Shown piece after piece: positions 51,914-61,305 of a DNA stretch of 64,000 bases. Both the position numbers and the translations under genes were made by a program. The notes beneath the pieces were generated by a model. It worked only from the letters and a program-made list of their open reading frames with translations, ran no database searches and was not told the origin of the DNA. This stretch comes from Paraflavisolibacter caeni (GTDB taxonomy: Bacteria; Bacteroidota; Bacteroidia; Chitinophagales; Chitinophagaceae). Location: positions 28,804 to 92,803 of the forward strand of contig NZ_JAOTIF010000024.1 of NCBI RefSeq assembly GCF_025628885.1. The letters are read 5' to 3'. Within the stretch, counting starts at the first letter, position 1; each line of letters begins with the position of its first letter.

Positions 51914-53971
51914 ATGAAACCAGTTCTTCATTACAAAAGTTATTTTTTATTTGTTGCAATTATAGGTTTGTCTCTTACTGCAACTTTTCCACGGATCTCA
52001 TCCACACAGACTACATCAGCTTCCACCGGGTTCTGGAATACGATTACTCCTGTTTCAGGTGCTTTCACAGGACGTGAGGAAAATTCGTATGTAGCAGCAG
52101 GTGATAAATTTTACCTAATAGGAGGAAGAGGGATTGTACCTGTGCAGGAATATAATCCCATTAATAAAACATGGGTGAACAAATTAAAGCCGCCAATAGA
52201 AATAAACCATTTCCAGGCAGTGACTTTAAACGGACTTATTTATGTGGTAGCAGCTATGAATGGAGCGTTTCCACATGAAATACCACTGACAAAGGTTTTA
52301 GTGTATAATCCCGTTTCTGATAAATGGTTCAATGGTTCAACTATACCCAGTGGCCGTCGCCGTGGCGCAGCCGGAACTGTTGTGTATAAAAATAAGATAT
52401 ACCTTGTTGGGGGAATAACGGATGGACATTGGTCCGGATGGGTGAACTGGTTTGATGAATATGATCCGGCAACTAATACCTGGAAAATTCTGCCTAATGC
52501 ACCTCATGCTCGTGATCATTTCCAGGCTGTGGTTATAAATGATAAACTTTATATCGCCGGTGGCCGCCGGTCTTCCGCAAGTACTAACCAGACTTTTCAA
52601 CTGACTGTTCCTTCCGTAGACGTATTTGATTTTGTTGCTCGTACCTGGTCCACTCTTCCCTCAGGCAGTAATCTGCCGGTTCCAAGAGCTGGAGCTGCAA
52701 ATGCTGTATTAGGTAACGAGGTTATTGTTATTGGAGGTGAAAGTGGTCTTCAACTCGAAGCGCATAAAGAAACACATGCCCTAAATGTTACAACGAACAC
52801 ATGGCGGAGATTAGCAGACCTACAGGTGGGGCGTCATGGAACCGGGGTTGCAGTAAGTAACCAGGATATTTATATTGCAGCAGGTGCATCGAAAAGGGGG
52901 GGAACCCCACTGGATCTTACACAGGAAGATTTTTTTATGGTTGCTCATAGCACTCCAAATGGTACGGCTCTTACACAAAGTTCCTTAAGTGCCAGCTCGG
53001 TTGTAAACTTTGGATCAGTGGTTCTTAATACTGAAAGCAGTCAATCATTAACAATAGCCAATTCCGGAACGAACCAGGATATTCTGATTACGTCGATTAA
53101 CATAACCGGGGCAAGTTCTTTTAAATATGCCGCTCCTTATTCATTTCCTTTTACTATTTCTCCTGGCAGAAATGTAAAACTTACTGTGAAGTTTAAACCA
53201 CCAACAACAGGAACACAGACAGCAAGTTTAGTGATAACGCACTCGGGTCAATCAGGAAGCAAAACGGTTAGCTTGACAGGAACGGGCACAACCGCTAAAG
53301 TTTCCTCTTTTTCACTAATAAATGCCACCACTAACCAGGTTATTCGAACAATGGTGAATAATGATGTGATCAGTCTTGCATCCGATGGTACAAGTCTAAA
53401 CATTAAAGCCAATACTTCCCCGGCTACTGTTGGCAGTGTGGTCTTTAATTTAACCGGCGCTCAGAATAAAAACACAACCGAATCAATTGCTCCTTATGCT
53501 TTATTTGCTGACAATAATGGAGACTATTACAGTTGGACGCCCCCAACAGGTAGTTATACATTAAAAGCAACACCTTATTCAGCAAGAGGAGGTACAGGTA
53601 CTGCCGGTTCACCACTAACAATAGCCTTTAGCGTTACTAATCAGGCTACATCAAGTATTCAAGGGTTGGAAACGAATGCACAAGAACCATTAATGCAACA
53701 AACTCCTTTTATTGCAGCTAAAGCTTTTCCCAATCCTGCTAATAGCGGCAGTTTTACTGTTTTACTTCCGCAAAAATGGGAGGGAGAAGTATTGTACACC
53801 CTTGTATCAGCCGCAGGAAATAAGGCTGCGAATGGAAAAATATCTTTAATAAAAACTACGGAAGTTATCAACTTTGACTTTTCGCGTGAAATGATCGCTC
53901 CTGGTTTCTACTATTTATATCTGCAATCGAAAGAATATAAAACTTCAATTAAGTTAATGAAAGAAGAATAA
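51914..53971 (+). CDS. kelch-repeat protein with choice-of-anchor domain and T9SS sorting signal
   Basis: Secreted protein of 685 residues. A signal peptide (FLFVAIIGLSLTATF) is followed by six kelch repeats forming a propeller up to about residue 330 (YLIGGRGIVPVQEYNP, IYLVGGITDGHWSGW, VIVIGGESGLQLEAHKE). Then comes an ASH/choice-of-anchor-D immunoglobulin-like domain (VVNFGSVVLNTESSQSLTIANSG, 355-455), a further beta-sandwich, and a C-terminal type IX sorting domain (AFPNPANSGSFTVLLPQ ... MIAPGFYYLYLQSKEYKTS). It should be exported through the T9SS and attached to the surface. No function can be deduced; carbohydrate or protein binding is likely for a kelch propeller. Transcribed alone. Confidence 0.9.
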   Translation: MKPVLHYKSYFLFVAIIGLSLTATFPRISSTQTTSASTGFWNTITPVSGAFTGREENSYVAAGDKFYLIGGRGIVPVQEYNPINKTWVNKLKPPIEINHFQAVTLNGLIYVVAAMNGAFPHEIPLTKVLVYNPVSDKWFNGSTIPSGRRRGAAGTVVYKNKIYLVGGITDGHWSGWVNWFDEYDPATNTWKILPNAPHARDHFQAVVINDKLYIAGGRRSSASTNQTFQLTVPSVDVFDFVARTWSTLPSGSNLPVPRAGAANAVLGNEVIVIGGESGLQLEAHKETHALNVTTNTWRRLADLQVGRHGTGVAVSNQDIYIAAGASKRGGTPLDLTQEDFFMVAHSTPNGTALTQSSLSASSVVNFGSVVLNTESSQSLTIANSGTNQDILITSINITGASSFKYAAPYSFPFTISPGRNVKLTVKFKPPTTGTQTASLVITHSGQSGSKTVSLTGTGTTAKVSSFSLINATTNQVIRTMVNNDVISLASDGTSLNIKANTSPATVGSVVFNLTGAQNKNTTESIAPYALFADNNGDYYSWTPPTGSYTLKATPYSARGGTGTAGSPLTIAFSVTNQATSSIQGLETNAQEPLMQQTPFIAAKAFPNPANSGSFTVLLPQKWEGEVLYTLVSAAGNKAANGKISLIKTTEVINFDFSREMIAPGFYYLYLQSKEYKTSIKLMKEE

Positions 53972-54019
53972 TTATGAAGATTGCCATTCTTCTGCATACC
54001 CCCTTCATAACTTTGTATC

Positions 54020-55348
54020 GTGATAATCCCTGAAACTAAATACGCTAAAAGTGGTGATGTCAACATCGCTTATCAATGCATAGGAAAAGGTACGCTGGAT
54101 TTAATTTGTGTTATGGGTTGGGTTTCCAATGTAGAGCTTTTATGGGAGGAACCGACTGTCAGCAGTTTTCTGAACCGCCTCGCCACTTTCACTCGGCTGA
54201 TCATATTTGATAAACGTGGGACAGGACTTTCGGACCGTGTACCACAAATGCCTACACTCGAACTCCGGATGGATGATGTACGTGCCGTTATGGATGCAGT
54301 AGGTTCCCCAAAAGCAGCCCTGCTTGGGATTTCAGAAGGAGGGTCGATGTGTGCTTTGTTTGCTGCAACTTATCCGGAACGCACTGCAGCACTCATTCTG
54401 TGCAGCACTTTTGCAAAAAGGATCTGGGATGTTGAATATCCATGGGCTCCTATGCCAGAAGAAAGAAAAAAATTCTTTGATGCCATAATTGAAGGATGGG
54501 GCGGCGTTGTGGACATTGACACAATAGCGCCCAGTATGAGTAATGATGAACGATTTAAAAAGTGGTGGGCAACCTATCTTAGAAGAAGTGCAAGCCCGGG
54601 GGATGCACTTTCGTTGGCACGTATGAATACTGAGATTGATATTAGAAATATTCTTCCATCCATTCACGTTCCTACATTGGTGATACATAGAAAAGGAGAC
54701 CTTGATGCAAACATTGAAGAGGCTCGTTACATAGCTGGTAAAATACCTGGTTCCAGGTTGGTAGAATGTGAAGGAGACGATCATATACCTTGGGTAGGTA
54801 AGACCGATCCCATTCTTGATGAGATTGAAGTTTTCCTTACAGGGACATTGAATCAATCTGATCTGGAGCGCGTATTGACCACTGTATTATTTACCGATGT
54901 AGTTGGATCCACCCGAAAAGCTCTTGAACTGGGTGATGCACGCTGGCACCATTTGTTGGAAAGCCATAATGTTATGATCAGGAAAGAACTCGCTCGCTTT
55001 AGAGGCCGGGAAATAAAAACAACAGGTGATGGTTTCTTTGCAACATTTGACGGTCCGGCAAGAGGAATCAGGTGTGCATGTGCCATTGCAAATGCTGTGC
55101 GTCAGTTGGGCATCGAAGTGCGATTAGGCTTACATACAGGCGAATGTGAAATAGTAGGAGATGATTTAGGCGGTATAGCTGTCCACACAGGAGCGCGGGT
55201 AATGTCGCATGCTGATGCTGGTGAAGTATTAGTTTCTGCTACAGTGAAAGATTTAGTTGCAGGCTCAGGAATTCAATTTGAGAATAAAGGCAAACATGAG
55301 CTCAAGGGGGTGCCAGGAGAATGGGAGTTATACGCTGTTGTGCAGTAA
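54020..55348 (+). CDS. alpha/beta-hydrolase fused to class III nucleotide cyclase
   Basis: Cytoplasmic two-domain protein of 442 residues. Residues 1-275 form an alpha/beta-hydrolase fold with nucleophile Ser105 in LGISEGGSM, an acid in the HRKGDLDANI region and His in CEGDDHIPW. Residues 290-442 are a cyclase domain: metal Asp in TVLFTDVVGST and TTGDGFF, adenine-type Lys in REIKTTGDG, then GDDLGGIAVHTGARV where the usual transition-state Asn is His while the Arg is kept. The same domain order is known from mycobacterial Rv1900c-type proteins. Low or altered cyclase activity is possible. The start is GTG at 54020, before the conserved fold. It may link ester hydrolysis or sensing to cAMP. Confidence 0.9.
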   Translation: MIIPETKYAKSGDVNIAYQCIGKGTLDLICVMGWVSNVELLWEEPTVSSFLNRLATFTRLIIFDKRGTGLSDRVPQMPTLELRMDDVRAVMDAVGSPKAALLGISEGGSMCALFAATYPERTAALILCSTFAKRIWDVEYPWAPMPEERKKFFDAIIEGWGGVVDIDTIAPSMSNDERFKKWWATYLRRSASPGDALSLARMNTEIDIRNILPSIHVPTLVIHRKGDLDANIEEARYIAGKIPGSRLVECEGDDHIPWVGKTDPILDEIEVFLTGTLNQSDLERVLTTVLFTDVVGSTRKALELGDARWHHLLESHNVMIRKELARFRGREIKTTGDGFFATFDGPARGIRCACAIANAVRQLGIEVRLGLHTGECEIVGDDLGGIAVHTGARVMSHADAGEVLVSATVKDLVAGSGIQFENKGKHELKGVPGEWELYAVVQ

Positions 55349-55433
55349 CATCTCTTTAATGAAAGGCTTAGCCATTTTATAATGCATACCCTACAATGAA
55401 ATCACTTTTCATCATTATTAAAAAGACAATAAA

Positions 55434-56012
55434 ATGAAAAAGATCAGTATTAAATTGTACGTTGCTTTCTTTGGTCTGGTGACCATAACAGCAATAGGCT
55501 GCGCCAATAATAAGTCTGATACCAATCAGGTTACTAAGAGTGAGGATACAGCAGGTAACACTACTGGTGCTAATGATCAGGTAATAGAAACGCGTTTAAG
55601 ACGGTTTGATTCTTTAGATTTTCAATTCTATAGCAATCAGCAGTGGGATTCCCTTGCTATCAGTCATGATGCCAATATTAAAGTGTATTATCCTGATGGC
55701 ACTACAACCACCGGGTTGATTCCGCAGCATATAGACATGTTGAAGCCTTTATTTTCCTTTGCACCTGATACAAAGATCACTAGTCATCCGATAAAATTTG
55801 GGAGCGGTGACTGGACCTGTGTAGTTGGAGAAATAGAAGGGACTTTCTCTAAGCCAATGACAGGGCCAAATAGCAAAACGATACAACCAACAGGTAAGAA
55901 ATTCAAACTAAGCATGTGTACAGTTGGGCATTGGAAAAACGATAAGATGATTGAAGAATATTTATTCTGGGATAATCAGGCAATGATGAAACAAATTGGA
56001 TTGGCACAATAG
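55434..56012 (+). CDS. SnoaL-like (NTF2-fold) lipoprotein
   Basis: A 192-residue lipoprotein with lipobox AIGC, an unstructured Ser/Thr/Asn linker (residues 21-45), and one alpha+beta domain of the SnoaL-like/NTF2 type: RLRRFDSLDFQFYSNQQWDS, HDANIKVYYPDGTTTTG, WTCVVGEIEGTF and MIEEYLFWDNQAMMKQIGL. The family includes cyclases, isomerases and simple binding proteins; the active residues cannot be assigned. It follows the cyclase fusion on the same strand (85 bases). Confidence 0.8.
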   Translation: MKKISIKLYVAFFGLVTITAIGCANNKSDTNQVTKSEDTAGNTTGANDQVIETRLRRFDSLDFQFYSNQQWDSLAISHDANIKVYYPDGTTTTGLIPQHIDMLKPLFSFAPDTKITSHPIKFGSGDWTCVVGEIEGTFSKPMTGPNSKTIQPTGKKFKLSMCTVGHWKNDKMIEEYLFWDNQAMMKQIGLAQ

Positions 56013-56371
56013 GAAGATGGCGTCCCATGAACGCTCCATCCACATGATTACCAGATGAAATAAACTTTGAAATTGTTTTTGTAAGTATTTGCTAAAAGTT
56101 CCTTTTGCAACCTGCTAAATTTGTTTGACCTTTGTTTTAGCTTTTCAAATAATTGCTTGATCATGCTGCGGGAAAACACAACCGTAGAGAACAAACGATG
56201 TTCTTTCCATGATTTATTTAAGTGGGTTCAGTTGCTCCGAATCACTCCTTCTTTATTGACTAACAGTATAGCTCAGCAGAAAAATTTGCAGTATCTCCCA
56301 TACTCAGTTCTTATCTACCAATCTCTATATACATACAAGAGAAGAATATTGTTCATTCAATTATATAAGTT
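56013..56371. other. intergenic spacer with one possible promoter element
   Basis: An open frame of 84 codons covers 56121-56375 but its composition (Ser/Leu/Cys-rich, no relatives I know) argues against a gene. TAAATTTG at 56116-56123 fits the TAnnTTTG consensus; if used, the lipoprotein gene at 56372 would have a leader of about 240 bases. No upstream TTTG at the normal distance. Confidence 0.35.
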
Positions 56372-57100
56372 ATGAAAGCGATCAAAGCACTGATGGTTTA
56401 CACAATATTAGTGTTCGTATGTCTGCAAAATAATTCCTGCAAGAAGGACAACGAGTTGCAGCCGGATGCAAATACATACGAAAAGCCACCAGAAGCAAAT
56501 TGGGAAATCCGGTTGCCAGCTAGTCGGCCTGCAAACTTTGTCTATTTAGACGCAACGGCCGCCTTTTCAGTAAACGGACGAATTGCACGCTATAATTGGT
56601 CAAAAGTTTCAGGGCCGGCCTCTTACAACATCGAAAATCCGGACTCTGCTGTAACCAAGGTAGGGAATCTTGAAGAAGGCGTGTATCAGTTTAAGTTGGT
56701 CGTCACTGATAATACTGGACTCAGCTCAGACTCAATAAAAGGAATAGATGTAGTAGATCATGTGCAGTTTATACTGATGGATTACAAGACGCTCATTTTT
56801 ACAGGCCTGAAAAAGGAAAATGATCCGGTTAACCATATTAACTTTATGCGAACAGCGCCGATACCTAATGGTTATGATCCAGAAAAAATTAAAGCTGTTC
56901 TTGTGTTTGGGGGAATTGGGGCGTTGCTTCCGGATAAGGGTAGCTTGCAATGGTTTCAAATAGCAAAAGGCGGTTCAAATAAATATGTAGCCTATTACAA
57001 AGTTGAAAACAACAGTATTGTAGCATATGAATATTATGATGTTAGTCCTTTCGGTTCTTTTTATTTTATTGCCAACGAGTTGAAAGTATTATTTGATTAA
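56372..57100 (+). CDS. lipoprotein with PKD-type domain
   Basis: A 242-residue surface or periplasmic lipoprotein (lipobox NNSC). After a short linker, residues 30-125 form a PKD/K319-like immunoglobulin fold: LDATAAFSVNGRIARYNWSKVSGPASYNIENPD, then YQFKLVVTDNTGLSSDS (quoted here only in its two landmark stretches, 46-78 and 100-116 approximately). The C-terminal half (about 126-242) does not resemble a known domain. Such proteins are common at Bacteroidota surfaces and often bind glycans or other proteins; no enzymatic motif is visible. It lies alone, 359 bases after the previous gene. Confidence 0.8.
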   Translation: MKAIKALMVYTILVFVCLQNNSCKKDNELQPDANTYEKPPEANWEIRLPASRPANFVYLDATAAFSVNGRIARYNWSKVSGPASYNIENPDSAVTKVGNLEEGVYQFKLVVTDNTGLSSDSIKGIDVVDHVQFILMDYKTLIFTGLKKENDPVNHINFMRTAPIPNGYDPEKIKAVLVFGGIGALLPDKGSLQWFQIAKGGSNKYVAYYKVENNSIVAYEYYDVSPFGSFYFIANELKVLFD

Positions 57101-57145
57101 ATGAAGTTAGCTTCCCCTAGTACCTTTTCAGTTTATTGCATGTGA

Positions 57146-57355
57146 TTATATACTAAAATTAACCGCCAGTTGGCCCATTATCCTTATCATGTTGGGCAGA
57201 TGGTTTATGTGGGCAAAATGATCTGCGCAGAGCGGTGGCAAAGTCTGAGTATTCCTAAGGGTGCATCGGTCAGTTTTAATGCAGAGAAATTTGCAACTGA
57301 AAAACAAAGAGCTCATTTTACTGATGAGTTTCTCAAAAAAGATAAGAATAAATAA
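57146..57355 (+). pseudogene. C-terminal remnant of a DinB-superfamily (DUF1572-type) protein
   Basis: After an in-frame TGA (57143-57145) the frame reads TKINRQLAHYPYHVGQMVYV, then ERWQSLSIPKGASVSFN and EKFATEKQRAHFTDEFLKK to the TAA at 57353-57355. This is the C-terminal helix bundle end of the DUF1572/DinB-like family, including the metal-binding His of AHYPYHVGQ. A complete protein has about 160-170 residues, so roughly 100 N-terminal residues are missing. No start codon other than a TTG within the conserved part is available. Probably not expressed. Confidence 0.65.
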
Positions 57356-57477
57356 GGCGTTAGTTACTAAGGTTATCAATACAATTTATTGTTTTAACAA
57401 CTCCAAAAGAGTCCCTGAAGGTTACTTTTTGCGCGAAATTGGTATAAACAGTAGATCCTTAACCAAAAATCAAGGAA

Positions 57478-57720
57478 ATGAAAAAGCTATTATTGATCGG
57501 TTTATTGAGTGGTGCTCTTGCTGCTTGTAATAATGCCAGTAAATCAACAGAAAACAAAAAGGATTCATTAGACTCAGCAGCTTCCGAACAAAAAGAAATG
57601 ATTGATTCTACAGCTGAGCATAGAGAGGATAAAATAGACTCTGCAACAGAAATGAAGAAGGATTCTCTGGACAGGATAGATTCCATGCACAAGGAAATGA
57701 AAAAAGACGCCTCTAAGTAA
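57478..57720 (+). CDS. small charged, helical lipoprotein
   Basis: An 80-residue lipoprotein with a clear signal (MKKLLLIGLLSGALAAC, Cys17 as anchor) followed by 60 residues with a strongly repeated pattern of Lys, Asp/Glu, Ser and Met: KKDSLDS, KEMIDST, EDKIDSA, KKDSLDR, IDSMHKEM, spaced by 10-11 residues. This predicts one long amphipathic helix or coiled coil, as in small Lpp-like envelope proteins. No assigned function. It has its own terminator and sits before the glucan/stress gene group. Confidence 0.75.
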   Translation: MKKLLLIGLLSGALAACNNASKSTENKKDSLDSAASEQKEMIDSTAEHREDKIDSATEMKKDSLDRIDSMHKEMKKDASK

Positions 57721-57742
57721 ACAAGCAACATAATCTTTCCAC

Positions 57743-57776
57743 AAGGGCTTGAGTAATCAGGCCCTTTTCTTTTTAT
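57743..57776 (+). terminator. intrinsic terminator after the small lipoprotein gene
   Basis: Ten-base stem AAGGGCTTGA / TCAGGCCCTT with one G-U pair, a GTAA tetraloop, then a T-rich tail (TTCTTTTTATTTTA). It starts 23 bases after the stop codon and is the most canonical rho-independent terminator in the window. Confidence 0.85.
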
Positions 57777-57900
57777 TTTAATGCCTGAACCTGTGAACTT
57801 TACTCCATTGTGTTTTCATGACCCATCTTTGAATCAGGCATAATTATTTGTTCGGCATAGGTATTGCGTGTTTGTCTTACTTAAACAAAAATCCACTGCC

Positions 57901-59010
57901 ATGAAAATCGCACAAGTAGCTCCCCTATATGAGGCTGTTCCTCCCAAACTTTATGGTGGAACGGAAAGAGTTGTTTATAATTTAACTGAAGAGTTGGTCA
58001 GACAGGGCCATGAAGTTACACTTTTTGCATCAGGTGATTCCAGGTCAAGTGGAATACTGGTGAGTAATGTAAAGCAGGCACTCCGGTTAAATCCTGGATG
58101 TGAAGACCCATTAGCTCATCATATCGTACAGTTGCAGGAAGTACTGGAACATGCTAAAGAATTTGATGTCATTCATTTTCATACTGATTATTTGCATTTC
58201 CCGCTTACTGAAAATTTAAATACGCCGCACGTTACAACACTTCATGGTCGATTAGACATTCCTGACCTTCAAAACGTATATAATAAGTTTACGAATCAGC
58301 CCGTTATTTCAATATCTAATACACAGCGCAAACCATTGCCCCAGGCAAACTTCATAGCAACCATTCATCACGGTTTGCCTTTTTCTCTATTCCAGTGTGG
58401 AAAAGGTGAGGGTGGCTACCTTGCTGTATTAGGAAGAGTGTCACCCGAAAAAGGATTTGAACGGGCCATTGAAATTGCAAAAACCGCGGGCATTCAATTG
58501 AAAATTGCCGCTAAAGTGGACAAGATAGACAAAGAATATTTCGAAAGGGAAATAAAGCATTTACTTGATCACCCACTGATTGAATTTATTGGGGAGATCA
58601 ATGAAACAGAAAAGCAGGAATTCCTGGGAAATGCAATGGCTTTGCTATTCCCTATTAATTGGTGCGAGCCCTTTGGGCTTGTTATGATAGAAGCAATGGC
58701 TTGTGGAACACCAGTTATCGCTTATCCAATGGGGTCAGTTCCGGAAGTAATACAGCCTGGAAAAAGCGGCTTTATTGTGAATAATCTGGAAGAAGCTGTA
58801 GCGGCTGTTCAACAAATTGCTTTTTTGCCCAGGAATATAGTACGTCAAACTTTTGAAGAAAAGTTTACCGTGGAAAGGATGGCTAAGGATTATCTAGCTG
58901 TATATATACGTATGATCAAAGAAAAAGAAGCGGAGATAGAAATGCAATTGCACGACAGCAAAGCATTTCCAATTTCACTGGCTGAAAAGTCAAAAAAAGC
59001 TGCCAATTAA
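57901..59010 (+). CDS. GT4-family glycosyltransferase (group 1)
   Basis: Cytoplasmic glycosyltransferase of 369 residues, GT-B fold. The N-terminal domain starts with MKIAQVAPLYEAVPPKLYGG and contains GTERVVYNLTEEL; the C-terminal nucleotide-sugar domain has LGRVSPEKGFERAIEIAK and PINWCEPFGLVMIEAMACGTPVIA (E-x7-E motif of the family). Several stretches are shared with enzymes that stand beside glucan-metabolising genes. The open frame begins 11 codons earlier; I chose the ATG at 57901. It is followed after 56 bases by the amylo-1,6-glucosidase gene, so a role in storage-glucan or trehalose-like synthesis is inferred. Confidence 0.9.
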   Translation: MKIAQVAPLYEAVPPKLYGGTERVVYNLTEELVRQGHEVTLFASGDSRSSGILVSNVKQALRLNPGCEDPLAHHIVQLQEVLEHAKEFDVIHFHTDYLHFPLTENLNTPHVTTLHGRLDIPDLQNVYNKFTNQPVISISNTQRKPLPQANFIATIHHGLPFSLFQCGKGEGGYLAVLGRVSPEKGFERAIEIAKTAGIQLKIAAKVDKIDKEYFEREIKHLLDHPLIEFIGEINETEKQEFLGNAMALLFPINWCEPFGLVMIEAMACGTPVIAYPMGSVPEVIQPGKSGFIVNNLEEAVAAVQQIAFLPRNIVRQTFEEKFTVERMAKDYLAVYIRMIKEKEAEIEMQLHDSKAFPISLAEKSKKAAN

Positions 59011-59066
59011 GTGTAGCAGTAGGTAAACTGAATATTGTTATCATACTCAAACCTAAAACATTATTT

Positions 59067-61256
59067 ATGGACCCTCTAGAATTGACTGTTATTGAAGAAG
59101 AAGGTAAATACCATATACCGGCGGATTCGGTCAATTATGATGATAGGGTGAAAGTGTTGAACCATTTTGACACTTTTGCTGTTTTGGACCGTTGGGGAGA
59201 TGTACAGCCGCACGGAAAAAAAGTTCAGGGTATTTACCACCAGGGTATGCGGTTCTTAAGCCGTCTTGAGTTGCGGATCAACCATAAAAAACCCCTGTTG
59301 TTAAGTTCCAATATCCGGGAGGACAATGATATGCTATCGGTTGACCTCACCAATCCGGATCTTGATAATAACAATATTCTTGAAAGTACACTACATCTTT
59401 CACGTAGTAAATTTTTACGCAACGGTGTATATTACGAAGAATTATGTCTCGTAAATTATGGAAGCCACACCTTTACCTGTGCTATTTCTATAGCATTTGG
59501 GGCCGACTTTAAAGATATTTTTGAGGTAAGAGGTATCAACAGGACGGTTCAAACAAGCAGGCCTGAATTAAGTACATCAGCAAATACCATTGCATTTACT
59601 TACCATGGCCTGGATGGCTTAAAGAGAAGAACAGAAATTGTTTTTTCCAATGTTGATGAACCTGATATTAATAACCATATTGTTACTTTTCATCTTACCC
59701 TGGTACCTCATGAAGACAAAAAGATAAATTATTCGGTGCTTTTTAATACGGAAGAAAAGTTTTTTGCAACTGGTCAGGAAGTAGTCATGCCGGACTATTC
59801 TGATGCTAAAAATTTAAGGGTTGAGGATATCATGCGCAGCCGCGCACTTTTTCCTGAGATCGTTACTTCCAATGAACAGTTCAATCAATGGATCTGCCGT
59901 TCACAGGCCGACCTGCTCTCACTACTGACGCAAACACCTTTTGGTAAATATCCATATGCAGGTGTGCCCTGGTACAATACTGCTTTTGGTCGCGATGGTA
60001 TCATTACAGCAATGCAAGTACTCTGGATCGCACCGGAAATTGGCCGTGATGTGCTGCGTTTTCTTTCAAAAATGCAGGCTACTGAAATGATAGCGGCTAA
60101 AGATGCTGAACCAGGAAAAATACTGCATGAAACAAGGACAGGGGAGATGGCCAATACCAATGAGATCCCCTTTAAAGAGTATTATGGAACTATAGATGCA
60201 ACGCCACTTTATATCATGCTGGCAGGTATGTATTATGAGCGGACAGGTAACCTGGATTTTATTAAAACGATTTGGTCTAACCTGAAAGCTGCATTACATT
60301 GGATTGATCATTATGGCGATATTGACGGAGACGGTTTTGTGGAATATAAACATAAATCGGAGAACGGTCTGACTAACCAGGGCTGGAAAGACTCACACGA
60401 TTCGATCAGTTATGCAGACGGTAAATTATGCGAACCTCCTATAGCTTTATGTGAAGTACAGGGATACGTTTATGCTGCTAAGAAGCATGCCTCCAATTTA
60501 GCAAAAGCGCTGAATGAGGAGGTGTTGTCAAATGATTTGCTGCAACAGGCAGAAGAATTAAAGAGAAAATTTAATGAAGCTTTCTGGGACAGTGACCTGG
60601 ATTGCTATGTATTGGCTCTGGATGGCCATAAAAAGCCTTGTCGTGTGGTCTCTTCTAATGCTGGCCATTGCCTGTTTACAGGGATAGCAGATGAAGATAA
60701 AGCATGCTCGATGGCTAAAGTATTGGTGGGTGAACATATGTTCAGCGGTTGGGGTATTCGTACGTTGAGTAAAGATGCTGTCCGGTACAATCCAATGTCT
60801 TATCACAACGGTTCCATCTGGCCACATGATAATTCTTTAACAGCTTTCGGTTTTGCAAAATATGGCCTGCAAAAAGAAACATTAAAAGTGTTGAATGCAT
60901 TATTCGATGCTTCTTTGTATATCGAACTACAACGTTTACCCGAATTGTATTGTGGCTTCGAACGCAGGCCCAATGAAGGTCCCACTGCTTATCCTGTTGC
61001 CTGTTCTCCCCAGGCCTGGGCTGTAGGTGCTGTTTTTATTCTTTTACAAGCATGCTTACACATTGAGATCAATGCCCTGGAAAAGAAAATAATATTCCAT
61101 AAGCTGGACTTGCCTGATTTTTTAGAAAAGATCACTATATCCAATCTCAGGCTTAATGAAGGTATTTGTCAATTTGAATTATTTAGGTATAAATATGATA
61201 TTGGCTTTCATATCATCCAAAAGCCGGAAGGGTGGGAATTGATCATTAAAAAGTGA
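59067..61256 (+). CDS. amylo-alpha-1,6-glucosidase (glycogen-debranching-type)
   Basis: Cytoplasmic 729-residue enzyme with two parts: an N-terminal beta-rich glycogen-debranching domain (about 25-240, VLDRWGDVQPHGKKVQGIYHQG at its start) and a C-terminal (alpha/alpha)6 barrel with WYNTAFGRDGIITAMQVLW, GEMANTNEIPFKEYYGTIDA, NQGWKDSHDSISYADG and RPNEGPTAYPVACSPQAWA. Such enzymes remove alpha-1,6-linked glucose at branch points or act on related glucans. The gene is the second of the GT4-AGL pair and ends just before a bidirectional hairpin shared with the convergent Hsp20 gene. Confidence 0.92.
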   Translation: MDPLELTVIEEEGKYHIPADSVNYDDRVKVLNHFDTFAVLDRWGDVQPHGKKVQGIYHQGMRFLSRLELRINHKKPLLLSSNIREDNDMLSVDLTNPDLDNNNILESTLHLSRSKFLRNGVYYEELCLVNYGSHTFTCAISIAFGADFKDIFEVRGINRTVQTSRPELSTSANTIAFTYHGLDGLKRRTEIVFSNVDEPDINNHIVTFHLTLVPHEDKKINYSVLFNTEEKFFATGQEVVMPDYSDAKNLRVEDIMRSRALFPEIVTSNEQFNQWICRSQADLLSLLTQTPFGKYPYAGVPWYNTAFGRDGIITAMQVLWIAPEIGRDVLRFLSKMQATEMIAAKDAEPGKILHETRTGEMANTNEIPFKEYYGTIDATPLYIMLAGMYYERTGNLDFIKTIWSNLKAALHWIDHYGDIDGDGFVEYKHKSENGLTNQGWKDSHDSISYADGKLCEPPIALCEVQGYVYAAKKHASNLAKALNEEVLSNDLLQQAEELKRKFNEAFWDSDLDCYVLALDGHKKPCRVVSSNAGHCLFTGIADEDKACSMAKVLVGEHMFSGWGIRTLSKDAVRYNPMSYHNGSIWPHDNSLTAFGFAKYGLQKETLKVLNALFDASLYIELQRLPELYCGFERRPNEGPTAYPVACSPQAWAVGAVFILLQACLHIEINALEKKIIFHKLDLPDFLEKITISNLRLNEGICQFELFRYKYDIGFHIIQKPEGWELIIKK

Positions 61257-61263
61257 TTTCCAA

Positions 61264-61297
61264 TGAATAAAGAGTAGTTTCCACTACTCTTTATTCA
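61264..61297. terminator. bidirectional hairpin terminator between AGL and Hsp20 genes
   Basis: Perfect 15-base stem (TGAATAAAGAGTAGT / ACTACTCTTTATTCA) with a TTCC loop, seven bases after the AGL stop and eight bases before the Hsp20 stop. The position between convergent genes suits termination from both sides. Confidence 0.85.
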
Positions 61298-61305
61298 ACA
61301 GTAAT

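Noticed and set aside
53948..54018. Hairpin terminator between the kelch and cyclase-fusion genes
   Set aside because: Only TTATGAAG / CTTCATAA pair, with a loop of more than 20 bases and no T run; too weak to call.
56121..56375. 84-codon open frame before the PKD lipoprotein
   Set aside because: Starts with TTG, has no recognisable domain or signal peptide, and its Ser/Leu/Cys-rich composition is like random translated intergenic DNA.
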